In this document: in pieces, positions 49,057 to 60,933 of the stretch
Layout of the letters: every line of letters starts with the position of its first letter
Numbering within the stretch: the first letter of the stretch is position 1
Origin: Phallus indusiatus
Lineage: Eukaryota > Basidiomycota > Agaricomycetes > Phallales > Phallaceae
NCBI GenBank assembly: GCA_027605045.1
Contig: JAQFWX010000082.1
Location: forward strand, 1 to 64,000
Reading direction: 5' to 3'
DNA length: 64,000 nt
Notes under the pieces: model-generated
The model's input: only the letters and a program-made list of their open reading frames with translations
Told to the model about the DNA's origin: nothing
Database searches by the model: none
Made by a program: the position numbers and the translations under genes

Positions 49057-49408
49057 TGTTAGGGTGACTCAGGGCATACACTTAGAGGAGGGAAAACCTA
49101 AGATCTATTGCGGGGCAGCAACTAACTACTCATCTAGAGGAGGGAAAACCTAAGAGAACAAGCTTAGGTATCCCCCTCTAGGGAAAACGCATATAAGTAC
49201 AGGATATGAGGCGCCCGACTGATCCCCATAGGATCCGAGGAGATACAAACAGAAATCGGAGTAAATCGAAGAGATCGAGAAATCGAGAAACTGACGAAAA
49301 TAATGGAAATGGTGAAATACAGAAAATGAGGGAAATCGAAGTGCGAAATGAAATCAAAGGAAATCGAAAAAATCGAATAATTGGGCGAGGTGCTGGTGTA
49401 CTGTAACA
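49057..49408 (-). mobile_element. Solo LTR, family A, copy 3
   Basis: 352 bp, TGTTAGGGTGAC...TACTGTAACA, flanks CTTTG and GTTTG (one mismatch). Opposite in orientation to copy 2 and inserted into the same Copia relic. Its exact length match to copies 1 and 2 supports the boundaries. Confidence 0.85.
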
Positions 49409-49705
49409 GTTTGTGAGAAGGATTTGGTCTGAGTAATGGTGAAGGGTGTGAGCAATTTTAGAGTTCCATTAAAGGGTTAATTCCTAACCTTTGGATATCT
49501 GGGGTATGTCAATTGTTGCACATTCCTTAGACTCTCAATAATTTTTAATTATATTTTAGCATCACCGACGTTTATATACACTGAATATGCAGATTGACTT
49601 TCTTGACTCTAAAGCTAGTCAAATGATTGGTAAATGGATCGCCAAACAACTTGTTCGTGCTGAGGATATGATTACCGGTAATACCTTGATCTTGAGTGAG
49701 TCAAG

Positions 49706-50541
49706 CACTGGAGACATTGTAGGGTTTAGCCAGATAAAGGATCTTAAGAAAATTATGGTTCGAGGTATAGGCTATTGACAATTTACCAAATTGCAAAATC
49801 ATATTATAACTAAATCTCAGGTCAAGGGATTCTGACTTGGAAAATTGTCAGTATACTGCTATAATTATCTTGGTCAAATTATATAATAATTCTTAATCAT
49901 ATAAGCCTATGCTTAATGTTATCCATTCAGTAAAATAATGAATAGAATGAAACTTACATTATCATCATCTATATCAAAGAATGTTTTGAAAATGTTTTTT
50001 ATATTTTTTGTCAAAATATATTTCCATTATAATTTAAATACATGGAAAAACCTTAATTTTAATGATGAGAATACTCTTTGTAATATCAGAGTTTTCCTGG
50101 GAAAACCTTAATAATACATGGATTTCTGGAAAATCTTGAGAAAACTCTAATGTCACATATTGTGACCTTAAGTTTTAATTACACAGAAACTCAATATTTT
50201 CCACTCCCTCAAAATTATGACAAAATACTGTGTTGATAAGTAATTATATCAACCTAAATATATAATTTTTCACTATGGTTAAAGATGATATATGTTTTAG
50301 TTTGTATACTGTTTGGCTGAATAGAAAACATTATTCATAGTGTTATATAAGTAAAATTCACTATATAATTTAACCAAGATAATTATAGCAGTATGCTGAC
50401 AATTTTACAAGCCAGAATCCCTTAATCTGAGTATTAGTTATAATATGATTGAACAATTCAGTAAATCATTAATAGCCTATGCCTCGAACTATAATTTTCT
50501 TAGGATCCTTTTTTTGGCTAAACCCTACAATGTCTCCAGTG
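49706..50541. mobile_element. CACTG fold-back element, copy 1
   Basis: 836 bp palindrome-like element starting CACTGGAGACATTG and ending CAATGTCTCCAGTG, 3 bp duplication AAG. The arms are inverted for most of their length. No transposase frame; AT-rich. Inserted in the KDZ relic, whose frame is restored on removal. Confidence 0.88.
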
Positions 50542-50975
50542 AAGCAAGCCGGAGTTGTTTTTACGAGAGCAATGGAAGGAGCAGTTGATAGCGCAAATTA
50601 AACCACTCCCTGGTTAGTTGCACTTTATCTACAAATATTTAATCTCACTGATTCAACAGCTCAAAATAAAAATCAAGGAAAAACAGCAGTAGAAGCTACC
50701 TTGGCTGCTCGTGAACATTTACACGCTAGTGAAGAAGAAGTGCAAAAGATCAAAGATGAAGAAGAGCAAATCGTACAATTAGATCCTGGAAGCAAAATGC
50801 TGGATGAACTGGAGATCAAGCTGTTGGAGGCTACGTGTCAGATGGATCTGAAGAAACAGCTTGTGGCAAGATTGGAACAGTCACTTGGTATTGAGGAAAA
50901 GCAGCAGATTCAACAGTTGAAGGATAATAGATACCTCCAATTACGCATAAATGCATGTGCTCTAAAACAGAGGGT

Positions 50976-51810
50976 CACTGGAGACATTGTAGGGTTTAGC
51001 CAAAAAAAGGATCTTAAGAAAATTATAGTTCGAGGTATAGACTATTGATGATTTACCAAATTGCACAATTATATTATAATTAATACTCAGATTAGGGGAT
51101 TCTGGTTTAGAAAATTGTCAGTATACTGCTATAATATCTTAGTTGAATTATGTAATAATTCTTTATCATATAAGCCTATAATCAATATTATCCATTCAGT
51201 AAAATAATAAATAGAATGAAACTTACATTATCATCATCCATATCGAAGAATGTTCTGAAAATGTTGTCTATATTTATTGTGAGAATATATTTCTATTATA
51301 ATTTAGATGCATGGGAAAAGCCTAATTTTAAGTATGAGAATACTCTTTGTAATATTAGAGTTTTTCTGGGAAAACCTTAATAATACATGGATTCCTGGAA
51401 AATGTTGGGAAAACTCTAATGTTACAAATTGTGACCTTAAGTTTTAATTACATAGAAACTCAATATTTACCACACCCTCAAAATTATGATAAAATACTTT
51501 ATTGACAAGTAATTATATCAACTTGAATATATAATTTTCCACTATAGTTAATAATAATATATGTTTTAGTTTGTATACTGTTTGACTGAATAGAGAAAGT
51601 TATTTATAGTGTTATATAAGTAAAAATTATTACAGAATTTAACTAAGATAATAATAGCAGCATATTGACAATTTTCCAAGCCAGAATCCCTTAATCTGAG
51701 TATTAGTTATAATATGATTGCACAGTTTGGTAAATCATCAATAGTCTATACCTTGAACTATAATTTTCTCAAGATCCTTTTTTTGGCTAAACCCTACAAT
51801 GTCTCCAGTG
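50976..51810. mobile_element. CACTG fold-back element, copy 2
   Basis: 835 bp, same ends as copy 1, duplication GGT at 50973-50975 and 51811-51813. Removal rejoins AAA CAG AGG GTC AGA GAT, keeping the KDZ frame. Confidence 0.9.
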
Positions 51811-52778
51811 GGTCAGAGATAGGTTGCGGCAATGTAAATTTGAGCTAGCACGGGTTGAACGATCTTATCGTCATTCAGTCAACAGTATGTAGACAGTGAA
51901 TCGGGATGACCTTAATCTGATGACTTATCTAGAACATTGACCATGCGGAAAATGTTCTCAACAAACGAATAGGAACTATAACTGAAACTGCCCGTGCATA
52001 TAACGCGCGCTGCAAAGAGATTACAGAATTAATTGCCAAAAAACAAGCGCCACGCTAGGCATGTGCCCCTCAGCCATTAGATCTGAAGAATTTGTTCACA
52101 TTGGATGTGGATCATGAGATCTGGCAGGATGTAGGATTGGAGGATGGAACGGATGGTCCTCCACCGGCATGGCTGGGAGATGTTGAAACTCGATCAGGTA
52201 TACGAGCTTTATTAAACAGAGACTGAGCACAAGAAGAGAAGAATAGGGTTGAACGTGAACTTCATAATCTGCAAACTTGGGTTCATGCAGAGCTAGAAGT
52301 TCTGGACCACATTCTTGAGAAATATAAAGGTGCTCTGCTTTAATCTTTCTCTTAATCTCTTTCATTGTTTGTTTAAAGTTTCACAGAATTCGAAGGGATT
52401 GTTCATTGTATCAAACGATGATGGTCTGCCATTACTGATTTAAAGGCAATATAGAGTACAGACACAGCACTCATAGTACCAGTGGAAACATGGGGAAATC
52501 AGGTTCATCTATCCAACCTAAACAGTGAGGAAGGGTTACCTGGACACCAGCGTGAAATTAAACAAGCACAGGATAGTTTGGGGAATGATCAAGATGATGA
52601 AATTGATAGTACTGAAGGTACTGAATTTGAATTCATGGAGGACGAAGGACTCGTAGAGGCTATTGAGATTGTGGAGTTAGGGCAAAGCATTGGATTTGGG
52701 AGGTTAGAAGCTGCTGATCAAGACGAGAGTTTGAATTTTGCAGACAATAAAATGACAAAGCGACTCCAGAGTATGTAA

Positions 52779-53299
52779 ATTACTTAGCAATATGTATAAT
52801 ATATTATTCAAGCACATTTAATTGATTTAATCCACCCATTGCCATTACTTGAGTGATAAGGCCTGAGATAATGCAATTATATTCTATTAAAGACCAAGAT
52901 CATGCTGTAATGATTGTGATTGAATTATATCAAGGATTGGGAAATTCTCAAGTGCAAATGCGTATAGGGCAATATATAAAAGTCATTCTCAGACGCGGAC
53001 ACTATCTATATATGCTGGACAGTACCAGGACATTCTATGATACCCAGGGTAGTACACCTCATTCGGTTTATATTAAAGGACACTATATTTAGATTAGAGC
53101 ACTGTTTTCATATTAATAGTGCCCTCCAGGCATTGGGAATAATATTCTTTTTTTAGAGTAAATACATAGTGTCCCGGGATGCTGGGCACTACCCTTCCAG
53201 GCCACGGACGGTCATCTATTGTCTGCACCATTTAGGTATGACTATTATCTTACCGTGTTTATGCCTTTTGGTATTGTGTAGGGGGTAGCCTGAAGTGAT
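52779..53299. other. Unassigned repeat-region DNA
   Basis: An 80-codon plus-strand frame (52853-53092) has no known motif. No boundary of the KDZ element was recognised. A partial fold-back copy begins near 53300. Confidence 0.35.
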
Positions 53300-53619
53300 A
53301 GAAATATATTTTCACAATAAATATAGAAAACATTTTTAGAACATTCTTCAATGTAGATGATGATAATGTAAGTTTGATTCTATTCATTATTTTATTAAAT
53401 GGGTAACATTAATCATAGGTTTATATGATGAAGAATTATTACATAATTTGACCAAGATAATTATAGCAGTATACTGACAATTTTACAAGCCAGAATCCCT
53501 TGACCTGAGTATTAGTTATAATATGATTTTACAATTTGGTAAATTGTCAATAGCCTATGCCTCAAATTATAATTTTCTTAGAATCCTTTTTTTGGCTAAA
53601 CCCTAAAATGTCTCCAGTG
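53300..53619. mobile_element. CACTG fold-back element, copy 3 (right part only)
   Basis: Matches the right half of the family from TAGAAATATATT to the end CTCCAGTG at 53619. The left half is missing, probably lost with the adjoining 3' end of the hAT gene. Confidence 0.8.
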
Positions 53620-54362
53620 ACCTGGTTATGAATAGAAAGGTCTACCAAGGCATTCAATGCCGCGTGTATCTTCAGGGCACTTTTGATAGTCATGGTAAGG
53701 GAGTTCCACCTAGTCGCAATGGGCCGGACTAGAACGTGGTAATCGAGTGGTGGGTCGGCCCAACAATATTCTTGTTGCAGTGATTCACATATTGTAGGAG
53801 AGTGAAAGACGGCTTTTGCCAGACCTTTAAGCTAAAAACAATCAGACCATATACAACGTGCTATAGTGCAAGAACATACCTTCTCAACTGTAACCTGTCC
53901 CTGACGGACATAGTCAATATGCTCTACTTCTGAGCCTTCATCTTTAGCAAGAGCTTCAATAACAGCTTCATCAGCTGCTGCTTCCCCGTCGTCTTCGTCC
54001 TCACAGTGCGCCTGATCATCTTCTTCGTCATCTTCGTTTCCTATATCTTCCAATGTAGACCGTAGTTCGATGTCTTCATATACATTAATTCCAGTGGCAT
54101 TACATTTCTTCTTCACAGTAAAGACAGATAGTATAGCTTGCAATAACAACTATAAGAATGACGGCGTGATCATAAGCCAAAGACATACCTTGACAACCAA
54201 ATTAAGCACATGCGCAAAACAGCGCATATGACAAGGAGCCCCACCCCAGTCCTCAATTCTGCCTTGCAAGCTTTCAATTAAAGTGTCGTTGTTACTGGCA
54301 TTATCACAAACGATACCCAGAATCTAGAGAACAATCATAAGGATGAAGTATTAAAGAGGTAG

Positions 54363-55622
54363 CACTGGAGACATTATAGGGTTTAGGCAAAAAAAGGATC
54401 CTAAGAAAATTATGGTTGGAGGTATAGGCTATTGACAATTCACTAACCTGTAATATCATATTATAACTATTACTCAGCTTAAGGGATTCTGACTTGAAAA
54501 ATTGTCAGTATGTTGTTATTTTTATTTTATTTAAATTATGTATGAATTATTACTTTTATAACACTATCAATAACTTTTTCTCTTCAATCAAACAGTATAC
54601 AAAGTAAAACATATATTATTATTAACCATAGCAGAAAATTATATAATGAAGTTGATATAATTACTTATCAGTACAATTTTTTATCATAATTATGAGGGAG
54701 TGAGAAATACTGAGTTTCTGTGTAATTAAAACTTGAAGTCACAATATGTGACATCAGAGCTTTCTTAAGATTTTCCAGGAATCCCTGTATTATTAAGGTT
54801 TTCCTAGGAAAACTCTGATATTACACAGTGTAATCTCATGCTTAAAATTAAGCTTTTTCCATGTATCTAAATTATAATAGAAATATATTTTCACAATAAA
54901 TATAAAAAACATTTTTAGAACATTCTTCATGATGATAGTGTAAGTTTGATTCTATTCATTATTTTACTGAATAGATAATATTACAGCCGTTTGCATATAA
55001 GTATGCACTCCGCTGTCACACAGCACAATTGTGCACTCGACAGCTCATGCATTTTCCTGAACACTGACAATCAAAATGCACTTTTGTATTATAACATAAA
55101 AATTCTGAAAAAATAAATTAAAAATATCTGCGAAGAGAAAAATTCCAATTTTTGATCCTGGAACTCTGTACAGTGCACCGGTCAGAGATGGTGTGATAGC
55201 ATGTGACAGTACCACACAATGAGTGCTCTCATTATACAGAGCTTTAGGATCTGAATTTCAAAATTTTCTCTTCGTGATAAAATTCAAATTATTTTTAAAA
55301 ATTTATTTTATTATTGTACATAAAAATATTGATCAGTGTGATGTGGTACAAAAATCATTGCGCACGAAATTGTGGTGTGACAGCCAGGTGCAAACTTATA
55401 TGCAAACGGCTGTAATCATAGGCTTATATGATGAATAATTATTACATAATTCAACCTAGATAATTATAGCAGTATACTAACAATTTTTCAAGTCAGAATT
55501 CCTTAACCTGAGTATTAGTTATAATATGATTTTATAATTTGGTAAATTGTCAATTGCCTATGCCTCGAACCATAATTTTCTTAGGATCCTTTTTTTGGCT
55601 AAACCCTACAATGTCTCCAGTA
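54363..55622. mobile_element. CACTG fold-back element, copy 4, with nested MITE
   Basis: Starts CACTGGAGACATTATAGG, ends CTCCAGTA (last base changed), duplication TAG. It is about 830 bp without the MITE at 54984-55412. It lies in an intron of the hAT relic. Confidence 0.85.
54984..55412. mobile_element. TA-flanked MITE nested in copy 4
   Basis: 429 bp with ends CAGCCGTTTGCATATAAGT and its inverse, flanked by TA. The host sequence in the other copies reads through the site without it. The ends match the left end of the fold-back element at 42542. Confidence 0.85.
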
Positions 55623-55724
55623 TAGATTGAGTGAAATGTACCTTGTTGTCAAGGTTGAATTCTTTCAAGCATTCGTGCAGTCGTTCCGTGAGGTATTGGC
55701 CAGTGTGCGCACGAGTTAGCTTGA

Positions 55725-56559
55725 CACTGGAGACATTGTAGGGTTTAACCAAAAAAAGGATCTTAAGAAAATTATAGTTCAAGGTATAGACTATTGATGA
55801 TTTACCAAATTGTGCAATCATATAATAACTAATACTCAGATTAAGGGATTCTGGCTTGCAAAATTGTCAGTATGCTGCTATTATTATCTTAGTTAAATTC
55901 TGTAATAATTTTTACTTATATAACACTATGAATAACTTTCTCTATTCAGTCAAACAGTATACAAACTAAAACATATATTATTATTAACTATAGTGGAAAA
56001 TTATATATTCAAGTTGATATAATTACTTGTCAATAAAGTATTTTATCATAATTTTGAGGGTGTGATAAATATTGAGTTTCTATGTAATTAAAACTTAAGG
56101 TCACAATTTGTGACATTAGAGTTTTCTCAAGATTTTCCAGGAATCCATGTATTATTAAGGTTTTCCTAGGAAAACTCTAATATTACAAAGAGTATTCTCA
56201 TGCTTAAAATTAAGCTTTTCCCATGCATCTAAATTATAATAGAAATATATTCTCATAATAAATATAAACAACATTTTCAGAACATTCTTCAATATGGATG
56301 ATGATAATATAAGTTTCATTCTGTTTATTATTTTACTGAATGGATAACATTGATCATGGGCTTATATGATAAAGAATTATTACATAATTCAACCAAGATA
56401 TTATAGCAGTATACTGACAATTTTCCAAACCAGAATCCCTTAATCCGAGTATTAATTATAATATAATTGTGCAATTTGGTAAATCATCAATAGTCTATAC
56501 CTCGAACTATAATTTTCTTAAGATCCTTTTTTTGGCTAAACCCTACAATGTCCCCAGTG
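55725..56559. mobile_element. CACTG fold-back element, copy 5
   Basis: 835 bp, starts CACTGGAGACATTG, ends CAATGTCCCCAGTG, duplication TGA at 55722-55724 and 56560-56562. Removal restores the hAT reading frame. Confidence 0.88.
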
Positions 56560-57462
56560 TGATAAAGTTGAGAATGATTGTCTTCATCTGTCCCTCATGC
56601 TGATAGTGGATGGTTACACCGAGAAAGGAATAAATATTGCGCAACGTCCACCCGTCCATGTCAATGTAGACCCGGCCAGTATAATTCTACCTACACTACA
56701 TTAAAGATGGTCAGGAACAGATAAGATACACTATTACATACCTTAAAGTAAAGCTGAACTTTGTTTCTAGTCGTATTGAACATCTCCAAAACGTCTCTTG
56801 AAACCGTCATCCGTCCATGCACAGTCACACAGCAGTCAAACATCTGGAAAATCTCCACAAGCTCTTCATCCTCCATTATTGAGTATGGTCAATAGTTTCT
56901 TGAGACCCACTTGGTGATAAGATAGTGGAACCATCCTATACTGAAGATGAACCTCTGGCGAAAGCTCCAAGGGCTTCAGTTGTGGCATTGTGTTGGGGAT
57001 TGCATGCCTTCACATGTCGGCTCAGGTTGGAAGTGCTATCCTCGATACGTTCACGTCGGATGGCAATAGATGGGTGCCTGTATTGTATGTCAATGCGGAC
57101 ATTCCAAGTCAAGTGGAGTTAGACTTACTATTTGCAGCGAAACACATAGTAGACGCGTTCAGACCCATCTCACATCTTTTGAGGAGGTAAGGTAAAGTGA
57201 TTATAGTAAGGACTTGTCCAATGGGCCATTTGTGGCTCTGAAAATGAGATTAGGAATGAAAACAGGCACAGGCAGGAAAGATGGCATGTGTACTTAGTAT
57301 TTCCTCTGAAGACTGCTCTTCTACATTAAAGTGCTGATTGAAGCACTTCTCGTGTTCAGCTCTTTTAGAATGGTGAAATTTGGGACTAGCAAGCTACGGT
57401 ATTGCTTGATTTTTTTTCTTTGGAGAGGTGGCAGCCTTGCTTTTGCTTTTGGCGGGGGCCAT

Positions 57463-58730
57463 AGATACATGGGTTGTAAAAGAGTGGGTGGCGCGTGCAT
57501 CATGAACGCAAAATTTTATATGGAAACAGTGTTTGCACGAAGTCATTGATTGATTTTTTTACCTGATAGATCAAAGAATTAGAAGAAAGAGAAAAAAAAA
57601 GCAAAAGTTTCGACTTACCAGATGTGGGAGGGAACACGAAGGAAGCTGCTGTCACCAGGCTTAGTAATCAGCTAAGTGTTAAGTCCTGCTACCTTTTTGG
57701 CAATCACTGACCGCAATTGGAAAAACAGATATTATGTTTGCCAATTCAAGGTATATTAATCAAGGCCAGTCTCATAGATCATTGAAGGTATTTTCAGTCA
57801 AGCCTGTTCTAAAGACTTGTTTTATTGGTTGAACTGCTCTAAAAGCACGAAGCTATTGACTCAGACACAATAACATGTCGTACGAACGAAACATTTGTTG
57901 AGGGGTCTTAAGACGACTAGCTCTATATATTTATGTATGTATAATATCACTCCGAAATCCACAATCGTAGTTTACTAATGATGGTTTGCTTTAGCTGAAC
58001 TCAGAACGACTAATCATATTTTTTATGGCTTGTCAGAAATATTTTTCAAAAGTCAATCAACGAATGTTAGCGTAGGACGGCTATATTCTGCTAAGCCTGC
58101 TTTGACAGTTCCAGAATTGGTTCCAGAGGTACATATGCTGCTTCCATCATTGCCCATCGATTATTGCTTATCTGCTCATTACATTGATCTTCAGCCTTAT
58201 ATACAATTTGACATATTTGTACAAGCAACTGCATTACGGCAATATATCATCGGACAGCTTCTGTGGCCCATTTCTATACCTCAAACAATGGGACGATGTC
58301 TGACAAGGTATGGTAAATTACCGTTACTCATCAATAGCATGCAACTAGCTCATCATAATAATTTGCAGTCATAATTAACATTGCACACTTCCATTCAAAC
58401 ATGTGCACGATGTTGTTCAATTTCTTTCACCATTCACGTTACCATAGCTGGTTTCAAAGGTACGCCAGGTTCTTTATCTTTCACAGTTGCTCCTCTATAA
58501 TCTAAAATCCGCCCATCGTATAGGCTTGGAACCTTGACAATATGATGGGTCCTGCCGAAAACATGTGCACTACGTTAAAATTATCAAATGGAACAGTTGT
58601 ATAACAAGCCCTATATCGTACTGAAACCTGTTGAACTGAATTCACTATTCCGGGTCCCCATGTCTTATGGTAAGTTTAATTTTATTCATCCCCATAAGAC
58701 TTATTCACCGTTCTTTATTTTATTATCACA
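57463..58730. other. Repeat-region DNA without recognised gene
   Basis: Upstream flank of the hAT relic. A 115-codon plus-strand frame (58030-58374) has ordinary composition but no motif or clear start context. The outer end of the hAT element was not found. Confidence 0.35.
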
Positions 58731-59668
58731 TTAATCGGACATCAGCATATCCCATAGAGTCACTGCTATATTTGCAAACTTCGCCAACTCTTTCCCGAAA
58801 GGACCATTCCTGGCTTTGATGTACAGATCTACGAACAAGCCTCCTTTTCCGCCTTCTTGATCATTTCCACAATGGTCGAAGATAGGATACTCGTATTCTC
58901 CTTTGAGCACATGGAGAGTCACCCAGCCGTGACAAGTCAGCCTCCGTAAGTGCAAACAAAACGTGTCAAAATCCGTAAAGACACAGCGATGCAGCCAAAG
59001 ATTTGACAATGCTTGATAGACATCAAATAGCTCCTTCATAGTAATCAAGTGGTCACCTGAAATGTACCGTGTAATGTTAGCTGTTGTTCATAGGTGCAAA
59101 TGGCATGCCATCCTAAGATATATAGGATGGCCAATATGAACCGACTCTGAAATGACAACAAGACGAATTCTTCGAAGCACCAAGGGTATTGATTCAAAGT
59201 ATACATCTTAAGCTTAAAACTGGGGCAAAGCGTACTGAATGTTTCTGAAGGTAAGCATCGGATTGGTTCTAGAAAAAAATATTCAATTTTGCTTACTATT
59301 TCTCAATAAAAAATCGAGAAATTCTTGCCAATTCTCAAAACATGGGTGGACACATAGTCCGTCGCTGATCGGCATGTCATCATCCCATTTATCGATGTCG
59401 AAAACTTCCGTGCAGTCGATCATCAAACCAATCTCATTGTTCGTAAGTTTTTCTTCCTACACTCCTGCATAAGCACTAGCTATTTCACAGGTACAAAAAC
59501 ATACCATCAAATGTATGAATGTCGCAAGATTTTCTTTGAAGGTTTGTGCTGACAGGCTATCAGCATCGTAGAGCCGTTGTAACGTTTCGTTACAGTTTAC
59601 GATTAGCCCAGTTCTTACGGACTCACAACAAACAGTGTAAAGCTGTATATTTGCAAGTGCAGGTAAGA
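58731..59668 (-). CDS. Unrecognised protein-coding gene in the transposon block
   Basis: I do not recognise a family. Three minus-strand exons read coherently. The first, after a CAG acceptor at about 59668, has PFLPALANIQLYTVCCESV, RTGLIVNCNETLQRLYDA and SAQTFKENLATFIHLM. Next come TNNEIGLMIDCTEVFDIDKW and LCVHPCFENWQEFLDFLLRN. The last, after TTTCAG, has MKELFDVYQALSNLWLHRC, CHGWVTLHVLKGEYEYPIFD and GPFGKELAKFANIAVTLWDM, ending LMSD with a stop at 58731. Introns have usual donors (GTATGT) and acceptors. An acidic frame upstream (59825-60058, GDATDDDEVSDKPKYE) may be an earlier exon. The middle join is uncertain and frames between exons hold stops, so it could be decayed. Possibly an accessory gene of a transposon. 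Confidence 0.42.
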
Positions 59669-60616
59669 AAGGCTGCCGTTACGCGGTATTTACTGGTGTG
59701 ATGGCGCCTATGTACATTACATAATACTAGGTACTTGTGCAGGCGACGATCGTCTGCATGCAATTGTATGTATATACGAATATGTACTATGGTTAATAGT
59801 AGTCCGCTGCTCATAGCGGAACCGTTACAGCCGTGCCATTGCTGTGGCGGAAATATTTTGAGTGACATGGGGATCGGATATCAAAGGTTCTTGCAAACAT
59901 GGTGACTTCTTGACATCCCTAATTTTCCTGTCACTAACATGTGTTTGACTTCTCGAAGAATGCTCATACTTGGGTTTATCGGACACTTCGTCATCATCAG
60001 TTGCATCTCCCATCATTGGTTCCCCCCATTCACCATCCACTTCACCATCTCCTCTCAATTTCCTCCATTCTCGCCATTCCCTTTACCTTTCAACATTTCC
60101 TTATGTTTACTGGCGGATCCGATTAATGCTGACACATGGATGATGGTATTATGGTAAGACTTACTTTAAATACCGCGCCCGCCATTTCGCGTGCTTTTGT
60201 CTGACTCCCTTTTTTTTCTTGGGTAGCTTGTAGCTGGACATAGGTGCGTTGGAAGAAGAGCAAGTCAGAAACTCAAAGGGACGGTGCTTAGTTTTGGAAT
60301 ATATATGTTAAATAGATCATATAATTGTTTAATTTAACACTCATAACCCTTTATCTCCATCTGGAAATTTTTGAATAAGTATAAAAATACATCAAATAAT
60401 AGAATAAAAAATCCAAAAAATAGCTTAATTTGGGTTTGATTATCAGATAAAGACCCAGACTCAGATCCGGGAAGAATCAGATCCGTGCTGATTTGGATTC
60501 GGAAGAGTCGAATCCGTAGGTCATTGACCTGTCCGGATCCAGGCATGACTTTTGGTATATGTCATGACCTGTCAATCCGGATCCGGCTGACCTGGATCCG
60601 GAATCATATGCATCCT
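59669..60616. other. Repeat-region DNA, end of a GGATCC-rich element
   Basis: It holds a possible N-terminal exon of the unrecognised gene (59825-60058, minus). At 60460-60616 there are GGATCCGG/GACCTG motifs ending in GAATCATATGCATCC, which resembles one end of the TTAA-flanked element at 62108-62799. Confidence 0.4.
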
Positions 60617-60933
60617 TAGGGCAACTCAAGGCACACACCTAGAGGAGGGAAAACCTAAGATCTATTTGGGGGCAACAACTAACTACTCACCTAAAGGAGG
60701 GAAAACCTAAGAGAACAAGCTTAGGTATCCCTCTCTAGGGAAAACGCATATAAGTACAAACATGAAGCGCCCAACTGATCTCTATGGGATCCGAGGAGAC
60801 AAAAACAGAAATCGAAGAAATTGGAAAAATGGGAAACGGGAGAGAACTACAAGAAATGATGGAAAATGGCAAAGTGCGGAAATTGAGGGAAATTGAATAA
60901 AATGAAAAACTGGGTGAAGCTAGCATATCATAA
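60617..60933 (-). mobile_element. Solo LTR, family A, copy 4 (diverged)
   Basis: Matches family A from TTAGGGCAACTCAAGG to GCATATCATAACA, about 35 bp shorter through small deletions in the purine-rich part. The first TG is missing, where it abuts the GGATCC-rich repeat. No clear target duplication. Confidence 0.78.

Larger units (their letters stand above)
49587..52778 (+). pseudogene. KDZ (Kyakuja-Dileera-Zisupton) transposase relic, C-terminal part
   Basis: Part of a large cut-and-paste transposase common in agarics. After taking out two fold-back elements (49706-50541, 50976-51810) and one intron (about 50613-50659), the frame reads SESSKPELFLREQWKEQL, QNKNQGKTAVEATLAARE, NRYLQLRINACALKQRV, RDRLRQCKFELARVERSYR, then IGTITETARAYNARCKEI, LIAKKQAPR, FTLDVDHEIWQDVGLEDG, PPPAWLGDVETRSGIRALL and an acidic tail (VEAIEIVELGQS). 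The YLQLRxNAxALK, RxRKFELxRxER and DVDxxIWQDVGL patterns are KDZ hallmarks. Four in-frame stops after 52050 all fit C-to-T changes. The N-terminal catalytic half is absent. Confidence 0.78.
53620..57462 (-). pseudogene. hAT-family transposase relic, interrupted by fold-back elements
   Basis: DNA transposase, RNase H-like fold. From 57462: MAPAKSKSKAATSPKKKN, a basic start, then KFHHSKRAEHEKC. Later frames read YLITKWVSRN, stop, PYSIMEDEELVEIFQMFD, GRMTVSRDVLEMFNTTRNKV, VYIDMDGWTLRNIYSFLGVT, NFIKLTRAHTGQYL, ILGIVCDNASNNDTLIESL, CHMRCFAHVLNLVVK, an acidic loop (NEDDEEDDQAHCEDED), then DYHVLVRPIATRWNSLTMTI and ALKIHAALNALVDL. The CDNASNN, RCFAHVLNLV and TRWNS motifs define hAT. Copy 5 sits in an exon (between NFI and KLTR), copy 4 in an intron. 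The C-terminal dimerisation domain is lost at 53620, so it is dead. Confidence 0.85.
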
